The notes beneath the pieces are model-generated. The model was not told where the DNA came from. It saw only the letters and a list, made by a program, of their open reading frames with translations, and searched no databases. The position numbers and the translations under genes are program-made. 24,818 nt of DNA from Acidobacteriaceae bacterium (lineage in GTDB: Bacteria; Acidobacteriota; Terriglobia; Terriglobales; Acidobacteriaceae). The first letter of the stretch is position 1. Each line of letters begins with the position of its first letter. Of this stretch, positions 8,913-16,991 are shown piece by piece. The stretch covers positions 1 through 24,818 of the forward strand of contig DAHXOQ010000009.1 in the NCBI GenBank assembly GCA_027364815.1, written 5' to 3'.

Positions 8913-9232
8913 TGCACGCCTCCTTCTGACTGAATCCGCTGCCTGAGGGAATGCGCAAGTTTTTCAACTGCGTCGGCTTTGCGCACTACTGAGAGTGAGA
9001 GTTGGTCCTTGGTGCTCTTGTCGACCTCATGTTTAAGGTCAATCGCCAATTTGTTCAGGTTGTCCATCTCTTCAGAGTATGGACTTTGCGCTGCTTGCGA
9101 TTGTTGCAACTGAGCGCCGGCCTGCGCGGGCTGAGCGGATTGCAGCACTGAAGTAGTTTGCGTTAAAGCAATCGATTCGGCGAGCAAGCCGGCCGCAAAG
9201 ATACAGAATAGAATCTGTATTTGTCTGCTCAT
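8909..9232 (-). CDS. Small exported helical protein of unknown function
   Basis: Unrecognised 107-residue protein. A Sec-type signal (ILFCIFAAGLLAESIAL, about 6-22) precedes a Gln/Ala-rich low-complexity linker (about 30-50). A charged helical segment (55-104) ends VEKLAHSLRQRI. The last part matches the downstream gene without gaps over 36 residues (11 identities by eye), so the pair probably arose by duplication. The ATG at 9232 has AAGGAGG 8 bases upstream. It is the first gene of a two-gene operon, and a promoter-like sequence lies about 60 bp upstream. Likely periplasmic; function unknown. Confidence 0.78.
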   Translation of the reverse strand: MSRQIQILFCIFAAGLLAESIALTQTTSVLQSAQPAQAGAQLQQSQAAQSPYSEEMDNLNKLAIDLKHEVDKSTKDQLSLSVVRKADAVEKLAHSLRQRIQSEGGVQ

Positions 9233-9289
9233 CTGCTTGCCCTCCTTGCCTCACACAAGATGTGGCTTTGGGAACAATTTTCTACCCGC

Positions 9290-9320
9290 AGTATAGCGAA
9301 ATTTGCGTTCCATGTTTCAA
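9290..9320 (-). promoter_or_regulatory. Possible promoter for the small exported-protein pair
   Basis: Minus strand TTGAAA (9315-9320, 5 of 6 to the -35 consensus) and TATACT (9290-9295, 5 of 6) are separated by 19 bases, slightly longer than optimal. The predicted start near 9283 leaves a leader of about 50 bases. Confidence 0.45.
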
Positions 9321-9382
9321 CTCAAATAGATTTTCCTTTTTAAAATGAAAACTCTTACCACCACATGAAAATTTCCAGCGAG

Positions 9383-11563
9383 TTACAGCAATTTATCTAA
9401 CTCAGAAGCAGATTTTGCAGGTGGCAAACATATGTAACTCTTGCAAACCAGCGCCCAGGAGCCGGATTGTGGCGGCATTTGTCCAATGGTTTCAGCAAGT
9501 GCGGAGGGCAAGTGGGCAAGCGGCTCAAGGCGAATGACTGCGCGACTGATGGAGAAGCCCTTGTTCGCTGCGGCAGATTCCATTTGGTCGGCCTCGGCGT
9601 CACTACCAATGACGACTATCTGTTCCGGCTCGGCAAGAAGTCGCTCAAGCGCAAGACCGTAGCTGCCAACGTAAAGGCCGAAGTGCTCCACGATGCCAGA
9701 GAAGGTCTGCAGGGTTTCATAAGCGATGGCACGCAGATCAGCGCGGTTGTTGAGTTCGGCCAGGCGCAGGAGCGCCGAAGCGGCGGTCGGGTTTCCGGCC
9801 GGAGTGGGCGAGTCCTGCAATGGACGACGGCGGGCGCTCAACGCGCCAAGTTTCTCGCCTTCAACTGCTGAATCTGCAAAGGCTCCAGCGTGCTCGCTCT
9901 CTTCACTTTGATCTGCAAGGGTGCGATAAAAGAAGCGCGAGATCATCGATTCGGCGAGTGACTCAGCTACCCGATAGTAATGAATGCGGCCAGTCGATTG
10001 CCAGGCATCAAGGCAAGCATGAATCGTGAAAGCGTAATCGTCGAGTCCACCGGCGATGCGCTCAGCGGGTGCGCTGCCGTCGGTGTAAGCAATGACGTGC
10101 GCGAGTGTTGCCGGTGCGTTCTCTCCTGCTTCAAAAGCGGCGGCAAGTAGACGGTCAAGACTCTTGAGCGCGAAGACTTTGATTTGGTTCTTCTCTTCGC
10201 TGCTGAAGTTGGTCACGCAACTTCCCAATCCCCGCGCGGCTTCAAAATACGCAGAGATGGCCATCGCATTCCAACTTGTGTAAAGCGTGCGGTCAATGAA
10301 AGGCGTTGTGCGCTCAGTGCGCGCTGCTAGAAGTTTCTCGCGAACTTGCGTAAGGAGTGCGCGCAGATCGTCGAGATTTTTCCCGGATTTTTCTGCAATT
10401 TCAGCCAGTGTGCGCTGTACGTGCAGGACATTCTTCGCCGGGTTGTGGTGCATCTCACCGAGTGCGCCAATGTCCCAGAACTCGGCGGCAAATGCAAACT
10501 CCTCTTCGTCAAGCGCGCCGCGAGCTTCGTCAACAGTCCATGTGAAGTAATCGCCGTCGTCATCGAGATTGATATCGGCGTCTTGTGAACCGTAGAATCC
10601 TCCAAGCTTGCGATCGGTCATCGTTGTATCGAGCCAGTGAACAATCTCGCGCGCTTTCTCGGCACACTCTTCGGCTGCATCGCCGGTCAAAACGCGACTG
10701 GCGTGAACGTAGTTCTTCAACAGCTCCGAGTTGTCATAAAGCATTTTCTCAAAGTGAGGAACCACCCAGCGCTCATCGACACTATAACGGTGGAATCCAC
10801 CGGCCAACTGATCGTAGACTCCACCGCGTCCCATCTTGAGGAGTGTGACACTGGCCGCATTGAGCAAATCAGCGCGGCTTTTGGAATCGGCTGGTTTGCG
10901 CCCGGCAACTTGCAGCATCAAATCAATCGCCGCAGGATGCGGGAACTTGGGTTGCGACCCAAAGCCGCCATAACGTGAATCGAATTGATTGAGCGCGGAA
11001 GTGACAATTTTTTCCGAGAGCGTGGTTGACAACGCAGCACCGCGTCCGCTGAAGTTTTCATTCTCTTCAATCGCGGCCATGACACCAGCGGCGGAATCAA
11101 GCGCCTCTTCGCGACGCTCGCGCCAGACTGCGGCCATGGTCAGCAGCACGCGGTCAAAGCCAGGGCGGCCGTAACGATCCTCGCGCGGAAAATAAGTGCC
11201 GCCGAAATACGGTCGGCCATCGGGAGTGAGAAAAGCCGTGAGCGGCCAGCCGCCCTGCCCGCTGATCGCAGAGACTGCGGCCTGGTAACGCGCGTCGACA
11301 TCAGGGCGTTCGTCGCGGTCAACCTTGATGGCAACAAAATGCTCGTTGATAATTTCGGCAAGCGTGGGATCCTCGTAGGACTCGCGATCCATCACGTGGC
11401 ACCAGTGACACCAGATCGCGCCGCTGTCGAGCAGAATCGGCTTGTTCTCAGCACGCGCGCGCGCAAAAGCCTCCTCGCCCCATGCGTGCCAATGAACCGG
11501 CTGATGCTCAGCCGAGCGAAGATAAGAAGAGCGGGAGCTTGCAAGCGTATTTGATGCGGTCAT
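9383..11563 (-). CDS. DUF255 thioredoxin-fold protein (YyaL/SSP411 family)
   Basis: The N-terminal thioredoxin-like domain (about 1-165) has a CHWC motif at 52-55 in GAIWCHWCHVMDRESYED. Conserved FVAIKVDRDERPDVD and QGGWPLTAFLTPDG segments follow, with GGTYFP. The remainder is an alpha/alpha barrel-like region seen in N-acyl-glucosamine epimerases, including GGVYDQLAGGFHRYSVD and VPHFEKMLYDN. Length 726 is typical (about 680-750). The family is widespread but its biochemical role is not well settled; no signal peptide is evident, so it is probably cytoplasmic. The ATG at 11563 is preceded by a weak purine-rich stretch. It is on the same strand as, and 90 bp after, the M20 peptidase gene. Confidence 0.92.
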   Translation of the reverse strand: MTASNTLASSRSSYLRSAEHQPVHWHAWGEEAFARARAENKPILLDSGAIWCHWCHVMDRESYEDPTLAEIINEHFVAIKVDRDERPDVDARYQAAVSAISGQGGWPLTAFLTPDGRPYFGGTYFPREDRYGRPGFDRVLLTMAAVWRERREEALDSAAGVMAAIEENENFSGRGAALSTTLSEKIVTSALNQFDSRYGGFGSQPKFPHPAAIDLMLQVAGRKPADSKSRADLLNAASVTLLKMGRGGVYDQLAGGFHRYSVDERWVVPHFEKMLYDNSELLKNYVHASRVLTGDAAEECAEKAREIVHWLDTTMTDRKLGGFYGSQDADINLDDDGDYFTWTVDEARGALDEEEFAFAAEFWDIGALGEMHHNPAKNVLHVQRTLAEIAEKSGKNLDDLRALLTQVREKLLAARTERTTPFIDRTLYTSWNAMAISAYFEAARGLGSCVTNFSSEEKNQIKVFALKSLDRLLAAAFEAGENAPATLAHVIAYTDGSAPAERIAGGLDDYAFTIHACLDAWQSTGRIHYYRVAESLAESMISRFFYRTLADQSEESEHAGAFADSAVEGEKLGALSARRRPLQDSPTPAGNPTAASALLRLAELNNRADLRAIAYETLQTFSGIVEHFGLYVGSYGLALERLLAEPEQIVVIGSDAEADQMESAAANKGFSISRAVIRLEPLAHLPSALAETIGQMPPQSGSWALVCKSYICLPPAKSASELDKLL

Positions 11564-11653
11564 ATTTTTTCTCTTTGCGCACGGAATTTTGCTGATCTTT
11601 ATGTAGATGCTGATCGTATCTTTTGGTTGCTAATTTCCGGATTTTTGTTGGCT

Positions 11654-12700
11654 TTAGACCAGCAATTGTTTTGCAACCTTGACGTAAAGCACAACAGCCT
11701 CCAGCAACTCCTTTTTGGCCAGCTTTTCAAATGGAGTGTGCGCAACGTGAATGGAACCGGGGCCTAGCAACAGCGGTTCGCCCCAATTCGAAAGCTGCGG
11801 AATGTCGGTCGTGAACTTGGCAATCATCGTCGGTAAGCCCTCAATAGCGCGCATACGGACGAATGGAATCTCCAATGTGTACTCGACGGTTGCAACGCCT
11901 GCGACTGCAGCTTCAACAGCTGCGCGAACGGGAGCCGAATCACCAACGAGTCGAATCAGAATCTGTGCTTCGGCTTGATCAGCGATAACATTCGGCGCGC
12001 GGCCTCCCTGCATCTGGCCGATGTTCAGCGTGCTCGGGCCGACGTCTTCAACAATGGGAAGCTCCAGCGCAAGAAGGCGATTCATTGCTTCAACCAACTT
12101 GTGCGTTGCGCTCTCGCCAAGTTCCGGGTAGGCAGAGTGAGCCATCTTGCCCGCCGCGCGCAGGACGACTCGCAGAGCGCCTTTCGAAGCCAGCGCCAGG
12201 CGATTATCCGTGGGTTCACCGTTGATCAAAAATCGGCTGCCCTTGGGATTATGATTGGCAACCTTGGCACCTGCCGAGTCGCGCTCCTCGCCGCTGACAA
12301 AAAGCAACCCGACTTTGTAGCCCGCCGCACGCAACTCTTCAGCAGCGGCAACCTGTGCAGCGATGATTCCCTTCGCATCCGAAACGCCACGCCCGTACAT
12401 ATTTTCCGCATCCTCGCTGAAGGAAATGTACGGTGGCACTGTGTCCATGTGGGTCGAGAAGACCAGCTCCGGTGTTTGCCCCGCGACGCCCGCGTAGATA
12501 TTCCAGCGCGGGCTCGTACTGCCACTCTCGTCAGGCTGCGGAACGGCGGTCTTTTCAACGGCCCATCCACGCATGGAGAGGAACTCGGCGAGGAAGTCGC
12601 CAACCGCGCCCTCGTTGTATGTGGTGGACTCAATCTCGACGAGCGCGCGTGTGAATTCGATTGCATTCAAGGGATTCATCGTACTGCCAGAATAGCGCAT
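11654..12700 (-). CDS. M20-family zinc peptidase / amidohydrolase (ArgE/DapE type)
   Basis: Cytoplasmic dimetal hydrolase that removes an acyl or peptide group from an amino-acid substrate. Seen: HMDTVPP (84-90, ligand His84 and supporting Asp86), GRGVSDAKG (103-111, bridging Asp108), the catalytic pair Glu138-Glu139 in SGEERDSAG, and GEPTDN (161-166). The C-terminal ligand-type His lies in HVAHTPFEK. Length 348 is near that of ArgE, LysK and similar enzymes. The ATG at 12700 has AGGTGA upstream. A second in-frame ATG at 12679 (MNPLNAIEF) lacks a good ribosome site but would also fit the family. The exact substrate cannot be decided; arginine or lysine biosynthesis genes are not adjacent. Confidence 0.9.
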   Translation of the reverse strand: MRYSGSTMNPLNAIEFTRALVEIESTTYNEGAVGDFLAEFLSMRGWAVEKTAVPQPDESGSTSPRWNIYAGVAGQTPELVFSTHMDTVPPYISFSEDAENMYGRGVSDAKGIIAAQVAAAEELRAAGYKVGLLFVSGEERDSAGAKVANHNPKGSRFLINGEPTDNRLALASKGALRVVLRAAGKMAHSAYPELGESATHKLVEAMNRLLALELPIVEDVGPSTLNIGQMQGGRAPNVIADQAEAQILIRLVGDSAPVRAAVEAAVAGVATVEYTLEIPFVRMRAIEGLPTMIAKFTTDIPQLSNWGEPLLLGPGSIHVAHTPFEKLAKKELLEAVVLYVKVAKQLLV

Positions 12701-12724
12701 CCATTTTCACCTGAACGCACTTTC

Positions 12725-12752
12725 TTGACACGCCCCAGATCGCGTCGATACT
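12725..12752 (+). promoter_or_regulatory. Housekeeping-type promoter of the sugar permease/kinase operon
   Basis: A perfect TTGACA (12725-12730) is followed after 16 bases by GATACT (12747-12752, 4 of 6). Predicted start is near 12759. It points toward the small membrane peptide and sugar permease and lies in the 92-bp divergent gap after the M20 gene start. Confidence 0.55.
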
Positions 12753-12792
12753 GTGAGCTCAAAGTGAATTGAGCAATCAAAGCCCACCAAAT

Positions 12793-12897
12793 ATGAGCAT
12801 CCTCGCAAAAACCCGTGCCACAGTGACCGATGCGCAGATTCTGATTCCGCTTGTGGTTCTCGCCGTGGGGCTGGCGCTGCTGATTGCGCTCAATTAA
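12793..12897 (+). CDS. Possible 34-residue single-pass membrane peptide
   Basis: Unrecognised. The reading frame encodes MSILAKTRATVTDAQ followed by a hydrophobic helix (about residues 16-33) that ends at the stop. It starts about 34 bases after a good promoter and ends 32 bases before the sugar permease. No clear Shine-Dalgarno is visible, so translation is uncertain. The basic, polar N-terminus with one hydrophobic C-terminal helix is what a small regulatory or accessory membrane peptide would look like. Chance is a real alternative at this length. Confidence 0.45.
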   Translation: MSILAKTRATVTDAQILIPLVVLAVGLALLIALN

Positions 12898-12929
12898 TTA
12901 ACGAAAATGAAAGACGAAGCTAATTCACA

Positions 12930-14234
12930 ATGAGCGCTGAACCAGTAACAAAATCCAAACTCCTTCAGCGACACGGCATTGGAGTGCTTTGCGGGCTTGC
13001 TGCTGGTGTTTGGCTGGGCGCGGCTGAGGCGCCAACTAAGCTCGTGAACACGGGACTCTCACCTTTTGCAATTTCACTCTGCATGGTGGCAGGCGTCTTC
13101 ACAGCGCGTTGGAGCTTCCCCACTCTGCTCAAGGGAACGCGCGCGGTCTTCGCCGATTTGAACGCGAACCGCCATTTGCTGGTCCCCGCCGTGCTCGCTG
13201 GAATGTTGTGGGCTGTCGCGAATACTCTCACCGTCTTTGCAATTCGCGACGTGGGACTCTCCATCGCATTTCCGCTCTGGAATACAAACGCTCTCATCGG
13301 AATACTCTGGGGGCGTTTGCTCTTTGGCGAACTAAAAGGCGCAAGCCGCGCCAACATCGTACGCGTAATTCTCGGCGCAGTGGCAATTGTTCTCGCTGCG
13401 GTGCTGCTCGGCTTCAGCACGTTGCACGCAGAGGGCGGACAGATTGGCATACGGGGCGGGCATGCGCTAGCGGGAATTCTCGCCGCGCTCGGCGCCAGCT
13501 TGCTTTGGGGCACTATGTACATTCCCTATCGCAAGGCCTACATCAGCGGCATGACGCCGCTTTCGTTTGTCACTGTTTTCACCGTCGGAGAGTTGGCTAC
13601 AGTTTTTGCACTCGTGCTTGCATTTGACGGCGGTCTGCATGCGCCGGTCTTCCACTCGGCTGCGATTCACGGAATGCTTTTCTGGCTTTTTCTCGGCGGG
13701 TTTGTCTGGGTTGTAGGCGATCTTTTTCAGCAGTACGCAACAAAATTTCTCGGCATTGGTCGCGGTATTCCGCTCTCCAACACAAACCAGATTTGGGGTC
13801 TTGCGTGGGGCGTGTTAGTTTTCTCTGAACTCGCGCATGCTGACCCGATGCACCGTTTTTTTGCGATTGCGGGATCAATCGTCATGATTATCGGCGCGAT
13901 TCTTGTCAGCACTGCCGTTGAATCCGCCGGCGAAAGCGCATCAACTGAGGTCGCGATTCTGCGTGAATGCAAGCGCTACTCGCTCGATGCGAAAAAAGTT
14001 TTAGCGGCGAATCTGGCAGGTGAAGAAGCGAGCGAAGGCACTTCACTCAAACGCAGCTGGTGGGATTATTTGATTCTCGCTGCGGCTCTCGGAGTCTTTG
14101 TTTTACTCGGCATTCATGCTCAGAGACCCGCGTTGGGACTCGATCTTTTCTGGGTTGCTGCGCTCTCCGTCATCTTGCTTGCTTCGGCATTCATCGGTGG
14201 GCGCGCGTTGTGGCGCTTCAATAGATTTTCGTGA
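12930..14234 (+). CDS. GRP/RhaT-like sugar permease (drug/metabolite transporter superfamily)
   Basis: Inner-membrane sugar uptake protein of the glucose/ribose porter type. About ten hydrophobic helices span residues 15-335. Family-like segments are GLSIAFPLWNTNALIGILWG and GRGIPLSNTNQIWGLAWGVL, which occupy equivalent places in the two halves. The usual length is about 280-340; this one has 434 residues. The excess is a hydrophilic linker (about 336-385, rich in Glu, Ala and Lys) plus two more predicted helices (about 387-428). The ribosome site is weak. It is overlapped at its 3' end by the PfkB kinase (GTGA), so import and phosphorylation of one sugar or nucleoside is the simplest reading. 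The substrate is not known. Confidence 0.87.
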   Translation: MSAEPVTKSKLLQRHGIGVLCGLAAGVWLGAAEAPTKLVNTGLSPFAISLCMVAGVFTARWSFPTLLKGTRAVFADLNANRHLLVPAVLAGMLWAVANTLTVFAIRDVGLSIAFPLWNTNALIGILWGRLLFGELKGASRANIVRVILGAVAIVLAAVLLGFSTLHAEGGQIGIRGGHALAGILAALGASLLWGTMYIPYRKAYISGMTPLSFVTVFTVGELATVFALVLAFDGGLHAPVFHSAAIHGMLFWLFLGGFVWVVGDLFQQYATKFLGIGRGIPLSNTNQIWGLAWGVLVFSELAHADPMHRFFAIAGSIVMIIGAILVSTAVESAGESASTEVAILRECKRYSLDAKKVLAANLAGEEASEGTSLKRSWWDYLILAAALGVFVLLGIHAQRPALGLDLFWVAALSVILLASAFIGGRALWRFNRFS

Positions 14235-15196
14235 GCACAGCTGCACAGATTTATAGTGACAATATGACGAACTCGCCTGAAGTGGATCTGGTTGCAGTCG
14301 GGTTGAATGCGACTGACACGCTGATCCAAATCGACCACTTCCCTGATCCCGGTTCAAAGGTCGAGTATTCGTCCGCGCAGAATCTCCCCGGCGGTAAGGC
14401 GGCAACGACAGCCGTTGCGTGTGCCGAGTGGGGATTGAAGACGCGCTATGTTGGCAAACTCGGTAATGATGCGGCGGCGGCGTTGCATAAGCAGTGCTTT
14501 GCAGATTCAAAAGTAGACGCAAAACTGATTTACGTCGATGGCGCAGCCAGCCCGCAATCGCTGATACTCGTCGACGCCGAGGGCGAGCGCACCGTCCTCT
14601 GCCAGCGCGACGAGCGGCTGACCCTAAGCCCTCATGAACTCGAGCGCGAATGGATTACCTCAGCCCGCGTGCTGCACACCGATGGTCGCGACACCGAAGC
14701 TGCAACACTCGCCGCCGAGTGGGCGCATGAAGCCGGCATTCCCGTTGTCGCTGATCTTGACGAAATCTATCCGGATGTTGACAAACTACTCGTGCAAATT
14801 GATTACCTGATTGTTAGCCGCGACTTCCCTACACGTTACACAGGCCTGACAAACCTGCCTTCCGCGCTCAAGGAGATTCAACTGCGCTTTGGCTCAAAGT
14901 TGGCTGCGGCAACGCTCGGCGCAGAAGGTGTTCTCGCTTGGGATGGTCGCGAACTGATGCACGTGCCGGCTTTCAAGGTGCCTGCGCGCGACACGACCGG
15001 AGCCGGAGATGTTTTTCATGCTGGCTTCATCTACGGATTGCTGAAGGCCTGGCCACTTCACAGACAGCTTGAATATGCGTGTGCAGCGGCAGCACTCAAT
15101 TGCATGGCAATCGGCGCGCGCGGAATTCAATCAATTGAGCAGATTGAAGAACTAATGGCTGCTGGCACACGACATGCTGCAGCCCGCTATAGTTGA
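14231..15196 (+). CDS. PfkB-family carbohydrate kinase
   Basis: ATP-dependent kinase of the ribokinase superfamily, phosphorylating a sugar or nucleoside hydroxyl. PfkB signature 1 is around 51-62 (NLPGGKAATTAV) and signature 2 is DTTGAGDVFHAGF with the catalytic base at Asp260. Length 321 is normal. The GTG at 14231 overlaps the permease stop by 4 bp, favouring coupling. An ATG at 14264 is an alternative start that would still include the first beta strand (VDLVAVGLNATD). Neither has a strong Shine-Dalgarno. The substrate is unassigned but is probably what the adjacent permease imports. Confidence 0.9.
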   Translation: MSTAAQIYSDNMTNSPEVDLVAVGLNATDTLIQIDHFPDPGSKVEYSSAQNLPGGKAATTAVACAEWGLKTRYVGKLGNDAAAALHKQCFADSKVDAKLIYVDGAASPQSLILVDAEGERTVLCQRDERLTLSPHELEREWITSARVLHTDGRDTEAATLAAEWAHEAGIPVVADLDEIYPDVDKLLVQIDYLIVSRDFPTRYTGLTNLPSALKEIQLRFGSKLAAATLGAEGVLAWDGRELMHVPAFKVPARDTTGAGDVFHAGFIYGLLKAWPLHRQLEYACAAAALNCMAIGARGIQSIEQIEELMAAGTRHAAARYS

Positions 15197-15506
15197 GCGC
15201 ACCACCAGTCGACGCTGCACCTACCCGAGAAAAATCGTCCCATTTAGATGGATGCAGTTGCACAAAGTGCGAGAGAATTGAATCTTTGTCTTACTCTTCG
15301 AAACCCAAAAATGTCGTACAACAGCATCCAAATCCCTGCATCCATAAGGCTTTTCTTCATTTCGCGGATCGTTCTCCCACACCTGGTCAAAAATATTCCC
15401 AGAGTTCGCAAAGAAAACACTCCACTAAATCAATGCGATTAAGCTATATTGGCACGAACTCCGGAATTCACTTTTTTTGTAATTGAAGTAAAACCCCCTG
15501 GCTGAA

Positions 15507-15542
15507 TTGCAGAACTGGAAGCTTGTCAATCCAATTCTGCAA
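15507..15542 (+). promoter_or_regulatory. Leader hairpin before the membrane-anchored protein gene
   Basis: TTGCAGAACTGGA (15507-15519) pairs with TCCAATTCTGCAA (15530-15542), giving 12 pairs and one C-A mismatch around a 10-nt loop. The 3' arm is the first of two tandem copies. The second copy could pair with the same upstream arm (one G-U), which would bring the structure to within a few bases of the AGGAG ribosome site at 15561-15565. Confidence 0.5.
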
Positions 15543-15555
15543 ATCCAATTCTGTA
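15528..15555 (+). repeat. Two tandem 14-bp repeats
   Basis: AATCCAATTCTGCA (15528-15541) is followed directly by AATCCAATTCTGTA (15542-15555), differing at one base. The pair ends six bases before the AGGAG of the next gene. An inverted, imperfect third copy lies at 15509-15522. Confidence 0.9.
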
Positions 15556-15571
15556 AATCAAGGAGAAGACC

Positions 15572-16129
15572 GTGAAGACTACCCAACTCACCCCTCAACC
15601 GATGAAGATTCCTGCCGGCTCCCGTGGCGGCGCGGGCAAGGTGATCGTCATCATCCTGGGCGTCATCTTTGTATTAGTAGTGGCGGTTGTCATCGGCATC
15701 TGGGCTGTGTGGCATCACTACACCAAGGACATCCACGTCTCACAAGACAGCAGCGGTCAGGCATCCATCAACATACCTGGTGTCAATATCTCCGCCAACC
15801 AGAATAAGTCCTACACTGCCGATGAACTCGGAATTGATATATACCCCGGCGCCACCCCGGCCAAGGGTAACTTCTCAATGAACACTGGCAAGGGATCTAT
15901 GGTTACGGCGACCTTTGTGACCAATGATTCTGCCGAGGCCGTATCAACCTTTTATAAGGGCAAAGCCGGCCCAGGCGAGAAGACCACTATGGACACCGAT
16001 GATGGCTCATTGATTACGTACAGCAATCCGAACAAGGAGTCAGTGACGGTTACCGTCAAGGGGCATGATTCCTCACATGACAACAAAACCTCGATCATCA
16101 TTATTCACACCAAGGAATCCAATCCGTAG
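15572..16129 (+). CDS. Membrane-anchored exported protein of unknown function
   Basis: Unrecognised 185-residue protein. A basic N-terminus (1-23) is followed by one hydrophobic segment (about 24-47, VIVIILGVIFVLVVAVVIGIW) and a soluble part predicted to lie outside the inner membrane. The outer part has DELGIDIYPGATPAKG (85-100) and a beta-rich region (VTATFVTNDS, SVTVTVKGHD, TSIIIIHT), which could be a small beta-sandwich or PepSY-like fold; I cannot assign it. The GTG start is set by AGGAG 6 bases upstream. It is a single-gene unit: an unusual repeat-hairpin leader precedes it and a strong terminator follows. Confidence 0.85.
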   Translation: MKTTQLTPQPMKIPAGSRGGAGKVIVIILGVIFVLVVAVVIGIWAVWHHYTKDIHVSQDSSGQASINIPGVNISANQNKSYTADELGIDIYPGATPAKGNFSMNTGKGSMVTATFVTNDSAEAVSTFYKGKAGPGEKTTMDTDDGSLITYSNPNKESVTVTVKGHDSSHDNKTSIIIIHTKESNP

Positions 16130-16150
16130 AACCGATGTAATCAGAAATGG

Positions 16151-16190
16151 TGCCCCCGTGGTGCGCAATGAGCGCTCGGGGGCATTTTTT
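16151..16190 (+). terminator. Strong intrinsic terminator
   Basis: TGCCCCCG (16151-16158) and CGGGGGCA (16177-16184) form an 8-bp GC-rich stem enclosing a smaller GCGC/GCGC stem. Six T residues follow directly (16185-16190). It lies 21 bases after the stop of the membrane-anchored protein gene. Confidence 0.93.
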
Positions 16191-16223
16191 CTGCGCGTCT
16201 GCCGAGTAGAATAGATTTTGGCT

Positions 16224-16991
16224 ATGCCAACGCTCGTTCCAAACGCGAAAGAATCACCAAGCCAAAAGCTGCGGTTGAGAAGCCTCACTTTAGAGGGTCC
16301 AGCTGGCCGGCTTGAGGCATTGCTCAATGCCGGATCACCCACTGCTCCCTGCTCGGCATTGGTCTGCCATCCTCATCCGCTCGGCGGCGGCTCCATGCAC
16401 AACAAAGTTGTTTACCACGCCATGAAAGCGCTCAACGATGCGGCCTTCGGCTTTGAGTTTCCCGTCTTGCGCTTCAACTTCCGAGGCATGGGATTAAGCG
16501 CCGGTGAGCATCATGGCAGCGAAGAAGCCGGCGATCTACTGGCCGCGCTAGCGTGGTTGCGCAATGAATTCCATCTTCCCATTCTGCTCGCCGGATTCAG
16601 CTTTGGCGCGGCGATGGCGATTGAAGCACTCAAAAATCATTCCGCAACATCGGACGTCTTCGCACTCGCAGCGCTTGGTTTGCCCATTGCCTCTGAGAGC
16701 CTCGGCCTGGTGCGCAGATACGGTTACACTACGCTTCACACGTTGACACTGCCCAAACTCTTTCTCAGTGGAGAGCGCGACGAGTTTGCGCCGGCAGATC
16801 AATTACGCCAGCTCATCAACTCGGCAACTGAACCCAAACATCTTGCTCTCATTCCCAACGCTGACCACTTTTTCAATGGACATTTAGCGGAGATGCAATC
16901 CGCACTGATTGATTGGCTGAAACATCTTGCTTCACTTCCCCGTAATCTCCAGACAACCAACAAGTCACAAGAGAAGGAAGCAATCCAGTGA
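16224..16991 (+). CDS. Alpha/beta hydrolase
   Basis: Serine hydrolase of the dienelactone hydrolase/serine aminopeptidase-like group; substrate unknown. The 255-residue product has an HPHPLGGGSMHNKVV oxyanion-hole region (about 50-64). The nucleophile elbow GFSFGAA carries the catalytic Ser. An acid lies in LSGERDEFAP and a His in IPNADHFF. This pattern is typical of the small YpfH-like hydrolases annotated next to unrelated enzymes. I used the ATG at 16224; a TTG two codons upstream is less likely, and no clear ribosome site is visible for either. The stop overlaps the GTG of the glycerate kinase gene by 4 bp, so they are cotranscribed and probably work on related metabolites. Confidence 0.87.
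   Translation: MPTLVPNAKESPSQKLRLRSLTLEGPAGRLEALLNAGSPTAPCSALVCHPHPLGGGSMHNKVVYHAMKALNDAAFGFEFPVLRFNFRGMGLSAGEHHGSEEAGDLLAALAWLRNEFHLPILLAGFSFGAAMAIEALKNHSATSDVFALAALGLPIASESLGLVRRYGYTTLHTLTLPKLFLSGERDEFAPADQLRQLINSATEPKHLALIPNADHFFNGHLAEMQSALIDWLKHLASLPRNLQTTNKSQEKEAIQ

Larger units (their letters stand above)
15197..15571 (+). other. 375-bp intergenic leader region
   Basis: No convincing gene. One open frame (15193-15486, TTG start on the kinase stop) has no ribosome site and no family resemblance. The region becomes A+T-rich toward 15440-15500, which would suit a promoter, but I see no clear -35/-10 pair. Its 3' end holds the hairpin and tandem repeat described separately, just before the next gene. 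Confidence 0.6.

Noticed and set aside
11590..11615. TGCTGATC repeated twice, 18 bases apart
   Set aside because: An 8-bp direct repeat occurs by chance, and no second pair or promoter makes it a convincing operator.
12907..12933. 8-codon frame ending in the permease start (ATGA overlap)
   Set aside because: Too short to distinguish from chance, with no attenuator structure and no run of codons for one amino acid.
15449..15466. TTGGCACG resembling a sigma-54 -24 element
   Set aside because: The -24 box is good, but the position of the -12 GC reads GG, so the motif is incomplete.
15193..15486. 97-codon open frame with a CxxxxC-like segment after the PfkB kinase gene
   Set aside because: It starts with TTG on the kinase stop, has no ribosome site, no signal or domain, and base composition of intergenic DNA.
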